Source of the DNA: Hermetia illucens
Taxonomy: Eukaryota; Arthropoda; Insecta; Diptera; Stratiomyidae
Length of the DNA: 64,000 nucleotides
Assembly: GCF_905115235.1 (NCBI RefSeq)
Contig: NC_051852.1
Span: forward strand, 32,871,199-32,935,198
Direction of reading: 5' to 3'
In this document: positions 44,150 through 55,043 of the stretch, in pieces
Layout of the letters: every line of letters begins with the position of its first letter
Numbering within the stretch: position 1 is the stretch's first letter
Notes under the pieces: generated by a model
The model's database searches: none
What the model was told of the DNA's origin: nothing
The model's input: only the letters and a program-made list of their open reading frames with translations
Program-made: the position numbers and the translations under genes

Positions 44150-46100
44150 CCGATTCCTCCCATTTTTATTCTTTTCAAGGTAACCAACTTATATGCCTGG
44201 CCCATGGGTCCCTGTGACTGTACTTTTTGCCTGTTTAGTTCGTGATGGATCTCCGCAGATTAAAGGACTATAATATACATAACAACCGCATGCGCGATGT
44301 AATCCACGGAAGTCTGAAGTCTTATAAGACATCCACCAGTGCACAGGCGACTTCCCGTGACGAAGTTTTCTTTTTGGGCGTTGGTTAAATTTACAATTGA
44401 GTCCGCTAACGGTTCAGTCGTGGGAATGCTACTGATGTTTAAGGTAATAACTCCCACCCCGGCTGCCTTCTCCAAAATTTGTTGAGTAAAGTATTTGGTT
44501 GAGCAACACCCCATTCGAGGATTCTAGCGTTTAAAAATCGTCCAACTGGAATTTTCTTTTCCGTCTTTCGAATTTCGTTCTCCAAGGCGCCGAAATTTAT
44601 TCGATGTGAGCTAAAAAGTTACTTGTGCTCAAGCCCTGGCATTCACGTTCACAAGTTCGCCGTATCTCTTACTCAGATGACAGCTGTGTTAGATATATCG
44701 AGTTGACACGATAGTGAACTCTTATCTAAGTACTGTGCGCTGAAACAGAAAAAATCGGCCTTTCGTTTTTATACTATCCGCCTCATCAGATTGAAATCAG
44801 TTTCATGGTGCTTGACATTCCAATTTTTCAAAGCCTGAAGACATGACACGGCCTGGAACCGGGAACTTGAACCTCTTTCTACAGACTGCGATCTTTGGGA
44901 AGAACACAGCGTTGCGCGAATTTTCGGTTTGTGAAAGAGTTTGCCCCATTTTCAACCATTTGCAAATTGCGACTATGTGATCGGAGGCCCAACACTTAAA
45001 GGAGCTCGAAACTGCCCTTAATTTTATCCTATAGATGATGCACCCAATCTACTTTATCCGGGAAGAAGAAGTTGGTTTGCCGTCTTCTCACGAATGCTGA
45101 CAATGGTCAATTTTCGAGTTATCATTTTTCGTCACTTCCTCCATCTGATCTTTGTGTCCCAGACAGTCTAAATCCCTTATTTGAATGATGTATATGGATT
45201 TAAGGCTGGAAACCATCAGAACATAATCTTAATCTTCGACCAAAGTTTGATATAAATGCCACTAGTTCAAGTGCCTTGGGATAGATCGTCTATCACAGCG
45301 TCTTCGGGTTTGGCATTGATGCGGATTTCTCGAAGAACTCCCACGAAACATCTTCCTCCGTTCGACTTGATGACAAGTGCTTCTGACTATGGTTTGCGTT
45401 TTCGCTTTTTCTTCGTGCTAGTTGGCCTCGACTTTACTATAGTGAAGTCACCAGTGTCGATACTCAACTTACGTTTTCGTTGCTGTACTTTTTCTTTTTT
45501 TTCACGTTACTTGGTCCATAGTATTACCACTTCGCACAATTCTTCCTGCTGCGTCATTAGCGGATCTGCGCCTTTTCCCGTGGCTTCCTCTTCTCGGTTG
45601 GTTGCTCCCCCTCTAAGGGGCTGAGGGTTCTGCATTTTGGAGAACTTGGAGCTGCGCTAACGACTTGGTTTTCCTCAATTTGCCTATGACGATCTTTTAG
45701 GAGTTTGTGATAAGCTTCGGGAGTGCCTCCATCTCTAATATACCATGTTCGACATCCCTAGAGATTTCTCGCTTTACGATGGTAATAGCCTTAATTTTCT
45801 GCTAAATCGTGCCGCATTTCTTGAGTAGGTTTTCTTTTTCTGCTATTCTCTTTCGTATATGGACTATCTTCTCGGGAGAGGCGACTTTTGTTTTCGACTG
45901 ATTGGCGTATCTGTCTCAAATGAACTAATGGCGTAGGCCAAGACACCACATAGCTTTTAGGAATATAGGAATAGCAATTAGTGGACCTCGTCGCAAAACC
46001 GGAATGTTTGGGGTTCCTTATTAAGGTAGGCCTACATTGAATACCGATTGTTGTGCCATTGATGATAGTGAGGGGAGTGTCACGCACTCTCTTTCTCACT
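44150..46100 (-). mobile_element. R1-like LINE relic, ORF1 and start of ORF2
   Basis: The minus frame 44514-44260 (QILEKAAGVGVITLNISSIP) corresponds to ILEMAAKTGLVIFNTGSTP of the endonuclease. Near 45205-45130 SLKSIYIIQIRDLDCLGHK parallels SLEPMCSLEIRDLDCLTEK of ORF1. Upstream, Lys/Arg/Ser-rich text up to about 46099 fits an ORF1 N-terminal half. It is an old copy of a distinct subfamily. Confidence 0.6.
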
Positions 46101-46369
46101 GTTGGTCTCTCTCTTTATCGGAACAGTGAGCCTTTTAACTTTCCCATCTATAGTAGAGAGAGAGATTTATAATAGAAACCCCATTTAAGTTGCAAGAAGC
46201 GGTCAACATGGTGTATTGTCGCTCCTTGAAAAAATTTCGGCCATTGATGGTTGTGTCTTTGTAATGGTTGTTGGGTCCCAGCTACATGTCGCTATATCTG
46301 CTAGGAAGTGCTGTTATCTTAAGTGATCCCCGTGATTGGCTATTCAAACAGTGAGTGAGAGGGAGGTTA

Positions 46370-47130
46370 ACACAAATCCGTATGAAAGACTGTATTCAGA
46401 CCCGGGATTGTTCGCCAGTCAGGAGTCCATCCCAACTGAGCCTACACTACGAACTTAATAGTGTCGTAGCTTTAAAAGCTAATTTCAAAATAATTATCGG
46501 AATTATGCCAGCTGTAACGTTAGCCTCAGAACTGTCTCCACGAAATGCCACTCTGTTATAGTAAGGTAACAGAATGCCACATCTATCAGCTGAAAAGTAA
46601 CCTATTCCGAATTGTCTGCAAAATCATAAGCCCATGTTTTCGGGGCCGCTGCTGCTCACGTTATTCACAATAAGGCTGATTGGTGGCTATCTGGAGATAC
46701 CAACTGGAAGGTGTGAGTTGATTTGGGTCGGAAAAAAATACGGACCCTTGCCATCCAGCAATTTTGCCCTGTCTTTCGTAGTGCATTTCATCCCAGGCGT
46801 TCTCCATTATAAACCACGACTACGCTGATGATATCTATTTGTTCCCTCACTGTGTTTTGGACCTTAGCAAATTGGGTCTGGATTTAGGGAAGGAAGTAGA
46901 GTTGGACTAAAAATAAACTCTAACAAACCCGCAGTTCTTAGTGGCATTGGTAGTCGTACTGTTTCTACATATGGGCAAACCATGGACGGCTCCCATCAAT
47001 TTATCCACCTTGGTAGCGATTTTTGCCTCCCATTATCAGCACTACATCTACAGATACTGGAAAGGTTCAAGCATTCTTGTTCGGAAGAAGAAACAATGCA
47101 AAAGATGGCATCGACAATAAGTGAATAAGT
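46370..47130 (+). mobile_element. RTE-like LINE relic: 5' region fused to RT fragment
   Basis: 46370-46770 matches the reverse complement of 18660-19060 (for example CCAACTGAGCCTACACTACG, TAATAGTGTCGTAGCTTT and GGTGGCTATCTGGAGATACC). It is followed by a YADD-type DYADDIYLFPHCVLDL (46812-46860) and a GQTMDGSHQFIHLGS-like segment. The bulk of the endonuclease and RT in between is absent. Confidence 0.65.
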
Positions 47131-47347
47131 TCTACAATATACTTTGACCAGGAAAAACTACGAGTCATGATTATTTTAATTTAAAAAATAACCAAAACAT
47201 AAAGATGAAACAGAATGGGATTGGACATTTCCAGCAACTTCATAGCAAGTGTCAAACTTTCGCACGACACTTTGATCAGCTATTCGGCTCCAATTCTTAC
47301 CACTCTCTGAATACATGGTTGTGTACTTCAGTAAAGCCCCCCCGATA

Positions 47348-47650
47348 ATATGAAGAGTGACCAAAAACTTCTAATTGAAGATTAGAAGACACATGCTGCT
47401 TCTAAGATTAGAAAGCAACCGTAGCTTGCGAAAAAACACTTATCTTCAAAGTTTTTTGAAAGAGCTACCACCATAAGAAAACGAACCACAAACCGAGAAT
47501 ATTTTGCTGGGTCAGCATTAATTGTGGTTCCCCGACGAAGCCTACATATCAACTACTTTCTGATAACCAAAATTTTCGTAAAATAGCGTCAGCTCGAAAA
47601 ACTGCAAAGTAAGCATGAAAAGATGCACTTCTTTATAAATACCAAAATTC
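47348..47650 (+). repeat. Duplicated upstream block, copy B (with 38021-38340)
   Basis: AGAAGACACATGCTGC, AATATTTTGCTGGGTCAGCATTAATT, GGTTCCCCGACGAAGCCTA and ATATTATTTATAGC repeat the order seen upstream of OBP-4. Confidence 0.75.
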
Positions 47651-47715
47651 AACCAAATATTATTTATAGCAGCATCTGGAGTTTTAATCTGTACCGCAGA
47701 TTAGTTTTCAATTGA

Positions 47716-47773
47716 CCAGAACTATCAGGAAAACAGTGGCAAAATGACCATCACGTAAGTAACTCCCATCTCC
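47716..47773 (+). promoter_or_regulatory. Shared OBP upstream module, OBP-5
   Basis: CCAGAACTATCAGGAAAACAG from 47716 preceded by TTTTCAATTGA, with CACGTAAGTAACTCCCATCTCC at 47753-47773 as a weaker second half. It lies 101 bases before +1. Confidence 0.6.
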
Positions 47774-47782
47774 AAAACGTAC

Positions 47783-47819
47783 TATAAATATTCTCCTTAT
47801 ACCTCCAAAAATCATCAGT
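47783..47819 (+). promoter_or_regulatory. Core promoter of OBP-5
   Basis: TATAAATA at 47783-47790 and TCAGTT from 47815. The +1 A at 47817 is 34 bases from the TATA start, with a 45-base 5' UTR. Confidence 0.85.
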
Positions 47820-47861
47820 TGTTATTTGTCCTTCTAGAACTTTACAAAGGCATCTAGCAAA

Positions 47862-48320
47862 ATGAAACTTTTTATCGCTCTCTGTGCAGTCATTGCCATG
47901 GTAAGTTGACTACCTTGGTTGGAAAACGGGTTGTATTTAAATCACTTCATTTCTCCTTTCCAGGCTTCCGCCTTTAATAAGGAGGAGTTCCTGAAAATCC
48001 GCGAAGAGTGCTTCAAGTCCGAGAAGGTCCCGGAAGCAGTTATTGAGAAATTGAAAAATCACGAATATGGACACGACCTAGGTCACGAGGCCAAATGTTA
48101 CATTCGCTGTCTAGGACTCAAAACTGGAATCTGGGATGATACCCATGGCTATAATGTTGAAAAATCTTACGAAGATTTTCATGACGCTGGATTGGAAGTA
48201 AGCAAGGAGAACTTGAAGAAATGTTTCACTTCGAATCCAGATAACGATGACAAATGCGTATGGGCAGCTAAGGATATGAAATGTTTGTTCACAAATAAGT
48301 ATGTCTCGAGAAAACAATAA
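47862..48320 (+). CDS. OBP-5, odorant-binding protein (Obp99a/44a-like), two exons
   Basis: Exons are 47862-47900 (13 codons) and 47964-48320, with a 63-base phase-0 GT-AG intron, giving 131 residues. The signal peptide is MKLFIALCAVIAMASA. Cysteines at 29, 58, 62, 100, 111 and 120 are at positions identical to OBP-2. The changes relative to OBP-2 cluster in the middle, for example KTGIWDDTHGYNVEKSY against KSGTWDDAKGYDLEKSY, which OBP-5 shares with OBP-6. This makes OBP-5/OBP-6 the nearer pair. LFTNKY replaces LWTNKY near the C terminus. The stop TAA overlaps AATAAA (48316-48321), with a second AATAAA immediately following. Secreted carrier of small ligands by family; the actual ligand is unknown. 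Confidence 0.96.
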
Positions 48321-48479
48321 ATAAACTGAGCAGGTTATATGATTACGTACAGCTTGTGTTTTTTTGTCGACTTTTGGGAACGTATTTTGATTTGAGGATG
48401 TTCTTATTTCGAGACTACTAATTGTGAGAAGATAGGTATCCGAGCCCGCTCCGAGGAGTCCGATTAGCGATGCGGTGCG

Positions 48480-49560
48480 CGCTTTAATGCCCGAAAATTC
48501 TAAGGCCGAGCTTCTCTGGTAAGGACAAGGGAACTAAATCTAGCCGACTCAGATCCCCAGAACCAGCCCTTAGCAATCGTGAAGGACAACAGCTCCTCCA
48601 CCTTACAACCATTTAGGTCCCCGAAGAATTGTTTGCCCAGAGTCCACAGCTTCACTATAACTAGAGTTAGGCAATCCCAAGAGGAAGTGCTTGAAAGCTT
48701 CTTCCTCCTCTTAGATATTTCGACAATGCAAACTATAAGGCATGACCAGCCTAGCGGCATGAAGAAGAAATGGCTTTGGGCTTCTCCCTATACACCGCAT
48801 CTTCACACTGCCCCATCTGCTTCGAAGATGTCCCCATTAACTACAATGCCTTATTGATGGCTTGGTTCTTGAGCAGATTCCCTGTCTTACGCTTAGGGCT
48901 GCGATCATGCCCCATCTACCAGCATACTGTAGTATCGCCAGTAAAATCGTTTGGAATAAACTGAAATAGTATGGTAGACTGTGCAACTTGTCTAGACCAT
49001 ACATGTCCGAAAATACTGCAGCGAAAACCACTCACCATTCAGATTTGATGCACTGCATAATTCCCGTTGAAGTTCAGCTTCAGCTTACGTTTCGCATAGT
49101 CTAGGATGTTTCTATGCCCTTAGGACTTCGAAGCATGCGGGCTCACTAGGTCTGACAGGACTGCACGAAGCAGCATATTTAATATTGAGGTGAGGAGAGG
49201 AGGTGTAGGAGTGCACCGAGCGGGACTTTGGTACATTCTTTCTTTGAATCCTTTTAAGCTTAGTACTGTTGTATTTCCTGCTCAGCGCCAGGCACTACCC
49301 AATAAAACCATATATTAGGATGAGACGAATCACACCTGGCTGGGTTCAACAAACAATCCCCGGCCTAAGGGTCCATTTCGTCACTAAGGTCTTCTTACGG
49401 CCATGGAAAGTTGCATAAGTATTCCTAACGCCGTACCTGAAGGTGCTTAATATCCAATCTAATGTACGATTCAGGATCATACCCAGCTACTTTACATTGA
49501 AGAAAGGAACTAAATTTGTTGCCTTATGTACCGCCACCCGGAAAGAGCGGTCCTCGGATA
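48480..49560 (-). mobile_element. I/LOA- or Jockey-like LINE relic
   Basis: Minus-strand text VEELLSFTIAKGWFWGSE (48590-48540) resembles the extreme C terminus of Cys-tailed LINEs. An LSRKYNSTKLKRIQRK segment near 49290-49230 resembles the 'ILYG..VW......KL.RIQR' post-RT region. It is broken in all frames and the clade is uncertain. An element of similar wording lies on the plus strand at 54230-54990. Confidence 0.5.
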
Positions 49561-49639
49561 AAAAAAAGAGAACAAGTTCGTTTAGTCCGGTCTGACATCA
49601 AGGTGATGGGAAATTAGAATCTCGCAATTCATAAACGAA

Positions 49640-51000
49640 AATTAACAATTTGTTTTGGTTCGATAATCACCTCCCCAATTCATATGGGATGTAAAGCCGC
49701 GATTTTCTTTCCGGTCCAGATACCTTGGTTTTTTGAATTGCAAGGCGGAAACCAAGAGCAATCATCCATCCCCTTGCCTGACGGATCAATATGCTACAAT
49801 AATTCTGCGTTGCGCTTGCTCAATAGCACGTCCAGTAATAAGTGCCGCAAGTGCACCATCCGCATAACCAACAAATAGCAACTTTTCTGGCGTATATTGA
49901 GTCTTTGCGGGCTTAGGAAGCTTTCCAGAAGCCCGGCCCTAAACCAGACCTTTATGCCACGCTCGACATGATCTTTATCCTCCTCTCGCCCTCTAAGGGT
50001 CTCTCAAATAATCCCTCGAGATCCGCAAGGATGAGCCCATAATATGGAATGAATTCTTTAGTGTGCCTAGCATATCTGTCCACCGTACGGAATTAAATGC
50101 ATTTTTGACATCAAGCGTTACGAGCAGAACTACCCATCGAGATCACCGCCTGTGTACCTCAGCTCGACGAAATGAATCCCCGACCTCCATGACAGCATCT
50201 ACCATTGATCTTCTTGCTATAAAAGTGAACTGCCTTGGGGCTAGGTTTCCGGCAGCACGCATCGTTTCAGCTTTTCCTTATGACTTTTTCAAGTAGTTTC
50301 CCAACTGTGCCAACTTTCGGTCACAAAGAAAAATGCCACCTTTCTAGCAAGCGTTGAATGCGCCAATGGTGGGTCACAAGTTTATATAGCTCTTAAGGCA
50401 TTCTATTACGACCTAACGCGTTCTTATTTTTTATGGAGAGATCTACCTCTTCTACCCCTCTACCTATGGTGAAAAGCGGACAGTTGTCGGAACCTTCCAA
50501 GCTGTTGTCATCAGCCCGTTTGTTTAAGGAATAATTTAAGTTAGCAAAGCTTCCGCAGAACCCCAATTTTCGGGATGACACATTGTCGATTAGAACCTGC
50601 TCGCAGTGAACATTTCCTTTGTTTATCGTGCAGAGTGTCCATTTAGTTGATATAACACCAACAACGGTGTCTGTGATACTCCTTTTGTAGTTCGACAATT
50701 TCCGCCATCAACGAATATATACTTTCATTCCGAGACTGTACACTACGCTCTCCTCACACGCACCACGAGCTTTGCAAAGAGGGCAACTCTATCCGTTGCA
50801 AGCCTTCACTTTGTGGTTTACCTGGCCACATAACCGCCATACTGCCCCCTTGTCAAATCCCCAGCAGTAGTTGCATACTATGTGACCATACTCCAAGCAC
50901 CTATAATACTTGGTGAGGTCTCTTCGTAGATAAAAATTTGGGAGCCTCACAAAGGAGCTAATCATGGGGTTCCAAGAAATGAACTAATCTCTTGGAACTT
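49640..51000 (-). mobile_element. R1-like LINE relic, ORF1 knuckles to RT
   Basis: From 50990 down, the minus strand shows degraded zinc-knuckle text (YYRCLEYGHIV near 50910-50880, then CNG and CPLCKARGACE near 50790-50755). DNCPLFTIGRGVEEVDLSIKNKN (50490-50425) corresponds to the pre-RT linker. RT text continues to about 49640, equivalent to 20256-21180 of the nearly whole copy. The endonuclease is missing. Confidence 0.7.
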
Positions 51001-51149
51001 GCATTTTGAAAAATTCCCAATGGTTCAAACAAGAATCGGTAGAGCTTCAATTCGGGTTTTTTCTGCAGCTCTCAAAGTACCAACCGGACACAAGGTGTGT
51101 GTGATGCATCAAGAATTTATTAACAAACTAAATCTTCCGGCCATGTATA

Positions 51150-52430
51150 GTGCATTCTTTTCCACCCCTTCCGAACTGACGCTGTTTATCCTTCACACTG
51201 GAAGATTGCGGGATTTGTGCTGATAAGCAAGAGCAAAGGCGCCCCAGAGGCGCCGTCAGCCTATCATCCCCTCAGTATGTTGGACACAGCAGGGAAGCTG
51301 CTTAAGAAGCTCGTCAAGCGCAGCGGGAGACTGCTCACCAACACGATATGGTTTTAGAGCGGGGCGATCCACAACTGATTACATTGAGTAGGTGATCCAA
51401 ATGGTAAAACTGGCTGAGGCACGCAGTTGCTAATGTCGGCGAGTGTGCTCCTTGTGACCCTCGACGTAAGAAACGTCTTTATTTCCGTGAGGTGGTGCGA
51501 TATACTTCAATCACTGGAAAATTGTTTCCTTACTCCAGACTACCTACTGCGGATGTTAAAAGACTATTTAAAGACCGTGCCCTATTGTACTAGATCTGGG
51601 AAGGACAGCGTAGAATGAAGATAACATCGAGGGCGCCTCATGGATATATCCTTGGTGCAGACCTTTGTAACGCTTTATACGGTAGTTTTCCACGATTCGA
51701 GATGCTTCATGAATCACATCTGATCGAATACATGGACAATATTGTGGCACTGGTTACCGCACGCACGGTTGAGTAAGATGAGATCACTGAGAATGGGGAT
51801 GCGGCAAGTAAGCAGATGGATGGCTAAGCATACAATCTCCCTACTTCTCGACAAAACTGAAGTCGTTGTCCTGACCAAAGAGAGGGTTCCCACAGTCCTT
51901 CCGATTCAGGTTGGTGAAACCATGGTTTTGTCGAAGCTGGCGGTGAAATATCTGGACAACACGAAGATGAGCTTCTTCGAGCTGATTCGCGGTTCAGCCC
52001 GTCCTTCTTACGTTTCGGAAATATGGGCTGACTCTATCCTTAAAGAAATGAACCATAAGCGTCTAGCGCAAGTACAGAGACGAGGGGCTCTGCGAGTTGC
52101 GTCCATCTATCGTATCGTCTCGGAACCAACTGTAATGGTGATAACGGAATCGGCGAGGGAAATAAGGAAGCTGTTGCTTATAAAGAGAGAATCAACAAAT
52201 GGATGGATCGCACATCTCATAAAAGACGTGCGGGCGTGTTTTAATCAAAAGCCCGGTGAGATTGAAGATTGTCTAATTCAGCTAATCCCCGGACACAAAT
52301 ATTTTCAATCTTATCTGCACACAATCGGAAAACCATAATTGAAGCAATGCTGCAGAGCGAAGACACGTGGAGCCGAGTGACACGTTACCCACAAGGCATT
52401 CTTAAGACGAAAAAGCAGGAAATGTAAATG
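51150..52430 (+). mobile_element. R1-like LINE relic, RT to C terminus
   Basis: Plus-strand order is HWKIAGFVLISKSKGAPEAPSAYHP (51198 on), SMLDTAGKLLKKLVK, LVTLDVRNVFISVRWCDIL (51450-51505), LLDKTEVVVLTKERVPTVLP (51846-51905), KRLAQVQRRGALRVASIYRI (52058-52117) and HKYFQSYLHTIGK. It is the same family as the nearly whole copy but older, with the YADD region degraded (NTWTILW-like). Confidence 0.75.
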
Positions 52431-53290
52431 TGTAAAATGCCAGCATAACTGAGTCTCCCTGAATCCACGAGGTTTTGCTCCTATACTGAATAGGTAATAT
52501 GTGTCAAAGGAGGGGTGGTAGGGGGTTTGTTTTAGCCAGTAGTCTGTATGGGACAGGAGTCCGGCACTTTATGTAAATGCATTTCACCTCCCTACCCCCC
52601 AAAAAAATGTACAGTGCATTACCGCGGTCTGCTCAGATCATTCGATATTCGAATTTTCAGCCCCTTTCCCTTGCAAACCATCTTAGTACTGGCAAAGCCA
52701 CTATCAATTCAAATATGAGTTTCTAGGTTGCAGGAGAAAGTTACGACTATATCACCTGCATTTTATCTATCCGAACTATATGTAGCACACACCTTGCGCG
52801 CATCGAATCTTTTTTTGCGCTATCTGTTCATGGTTATAACCTAGATTTGTTCCCTTATCACATTCAATGCATTCAGCTGGCAGCTGTTCTTAATATAAGT
52901 TCTCTGAAGTAGTTAAGAATACTACAACTGACAGTAATTGGCCAAAAATATTCAAATTCATATTTTGATATAATAATTGCAAATAAAACAGCAAAATTAT
53001 GTACACAAAACAGTAAAAATGTTTATATTATGCATCATTTGCGAGATACGAGGAAAGGTCATTTATGAAATTGAAATTATTTTTGGAGACGTGGTGAGGA
53101 AATAAAATTAATCTGGGTAGGCTTGGTTTGATTTGAGATGCCAAAATTAACCTTTTTAATGTGAGTGGAATTGGTAAACAAGTTTTTGGAAAAGATTGAT
53201 AACTTTAAGAAAATGCAAGAATTTACCAATTTCAATTCTTAACCACAGTTAACCCAACAGTGGACTTGTTGGCCTTTCCTAAGTTGTGAT
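52430..53290. other. AT-rich intergenic stretch with an R1-like 3' UTR remnant
   Basis: GGTTTGTTTTAGCCAGTAGTC and GGACAGGAGTCCGGCACTTT (52520-52572) resemble GTGTTTAGTTGGTAGTCCG and GCGGGAGTCCAACACTCTGT in the 3' flank of the nearly whole R1-like element (19150-19240, minus). Beyond about 52620 no gene or repeat was recognised. Confidence 0.4.
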
Positions 53291-53293
53291 CTA

Positions 53294-53680
53294 CAGGGTG
53301 CATTATAAAAGTAATAGGCATTTACTGGCAGAAATATTATAGATTTATTCACCTGATTGATACAGACGGTTACAATTTTTCAAAATAGTCTCCTCCTGCA
53401 TCGATACACCTGCGGAAACGATTCTACCATGCCTGGAAAGGCCCCTGAAACGACGGAAACGCCTCTCAGGAACCTTGTAATTTGAGCTTGAATGTTCTCC
53501 ACCGACACCCAGTGCTTTCCCTTCAGCCCTTTTTCAGTCGGGGGTAACGAAAAGAAGTCACATTGAGCCAAGTCAGGGCTGTAAGGAGGCCGGGGGCACC
53601 ACGGAGGTCTTGTTCTGGGTCAGGTAGTTGGTAACGACGCAGGGCGTGTGGCTGGGAGCATTGCTGTGATGGAGCTTAAA
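53294..53680 (-). mobile_element. Mariner-family DNA transposon relic, 3' part
   Basis: The minus strand reads LHHSNAPSHT (about 53675-53645), a conserved transposase block whose catalytic Asp position is Ser here. It continues with VVTNYLTQNKTSVV, then SPDLAQCDFFSLPP (53580-53540), KGLKGKHWVSVENIQAQITRF-like text and a C-terminal RCI-like end. The left edge CAGGGTGCATTATAAAAGTAATAGG-like sequence at 53294-53318 would be one terminal inverted repeat. The N-terminal half and the other end are gone. Frameshifts near 53585 and 53410 break the ORF. Confidence 0.85.
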
Positions 53681-53719
53681 AAGGTCTTTGATGTCCTGAC
53701 GCGTGTGGCCTGACGGCCT

Positions 53720-54010
53720 GACGCGTGTGGCCCAAAATATAGTCTAATGATTTCAGTAATGTTCCTCCTGAACATAATTAATCCAATCTTCCTTCCTTCC
53801 TTCCGCTGTGAGCCCGTTATGGAGGCGCCAACTGGATTTCCTTGTAAAATTTTATTCGAGGGTTCAAACATTGTGTGCCTAAGTTTGCCGATAATTATTA
53901 TTGCTAGAACGTTCAAAAATGTTTAAGCAAAGAACTTTCAGCAAGGTATCCATTCCTAGGAGCCATAACAATGGCGAGAGAACACTTCTTTGTCAATAGA
54001 CCTAAAATAT
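53720..54010 (-). mobile_element. I/LOA-like LINE relic, RT fragment
   Basis: VLAIIIIGKLRHTMFEPSNK (53913-53854) and KIGLIMFRRNITEII (53796-53752) correspond to the ADD-following 'DDLAVIITGKF..TLNT' and 'KTGLVMFTRN' parts of the relic at 34820-37210. Confidence 0.6.
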
Positions 54011-54229
54011 TCTGCCTCAATAGACTTCGGTCTAACCAATATGACTTTGGCAAAACCAATTTTCCTTTACTCCTGTAGGAGTCTTGAAAATAATTTATAT
54101 TATTTGGTTGAGAATCTTTTGTTATAAGTTCCGCCGAAGCAAGTATAATTGTTTTGTGTATTCCCACAAATAAAAGATGAAAGCGCATCAGCATGAAGCT
54201 TCAGCCGATAAGTAGCTAAACCGCACACA

Positions 54230-54990
54230 GGTTAAAGGTGCATGATTCGGCAAGTTCTTACACGCAGGAAACCGTCCAGGACTGTGTAGGGCCGGACTGG
54301 CAGTAGGTTCTTCCAACTGCCGGGAGAAGAGCCGAAGCAACAGCCCGCTGATCGTCCTCCCTGCACTGGAGAAGGTGCATACACCCAGGGCTTCGTAGCC
54401 AGTAGGGAGCTTGGTCTCAAGTACTACTCACTAAAATATGCGAATTCTGAATACCCGCCTCTGGTGGCCAGGCTAGCCAAGGCAGACATTCTTCCCGGAC
54501 TACTCGTGGGACCAAGACATGGATTCAATTACAGTCGATACAGTCGATGTCTCGCTGACGACTGTCAAGGGCAGCTGCGAAGGCTCACCACAACCATGGG
54601 TGCAAACACATAAAATTACGGTGGTCTGCACGGGGCACTGGCCCATAGGGGGACCACGTTTCCAGGCTAGGCATACCCTACAATTCATATTGCCGAAACT
54701 GTGAAGAAGAGGGGGAAACTCTCAGGCCTTCCTTTGCGGCGAAGGCCTAGCTAGAGTCAGGCTTCCGATACTCGATAAACCATACTTTGGAGGCCTCAGA
54801 GAGTTTTCTAGTTGCAAGGTGGGAGATTTGCTTTCCTTCCTAAATGCTACAGGCTGGTTTTGAAGATCTGAGCCAGCTATACTCTAACTCCTTGCTCTCA
54901 TCACAGCAGTCACTGCATTAGGAGTTTCTGGCATTAAAATGGCGCACCGCAGCGCTAATTGGGCTCTTCGGAGCCGCCACTGATACGTAT
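54230..54990 (+). mobile_element. LINE relic, RNase H and Cys-rich tail
   Basis: Plus-strand text VCTGHWPIG, RLGIPYNSYCRNCEEEGETL (54660-54720) and downstream RWEICFPS..ATGWF fit 'GHCLIG.HA.RLG...ND.CR.C..E.ET..H.LC', the tail after RNase H in I/LOA-like LINEs. It ends just before the 3' end of OBP-6. Confidence 0.6.
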
Positions 54991-55043
54991 CTACCCTACC
55001 CGAATTTGGGAAGGAAAACACAAGTTGTGGATAATAGAGAAAT

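Noticed and set aside
42240-47860. Second exon of OBP-4
   Set aside because: Searched by eye for the GCTTCCGCCTTTAA start, the CYIRC segment and the WAAKD segment on both strands; none was found before OBP-5.
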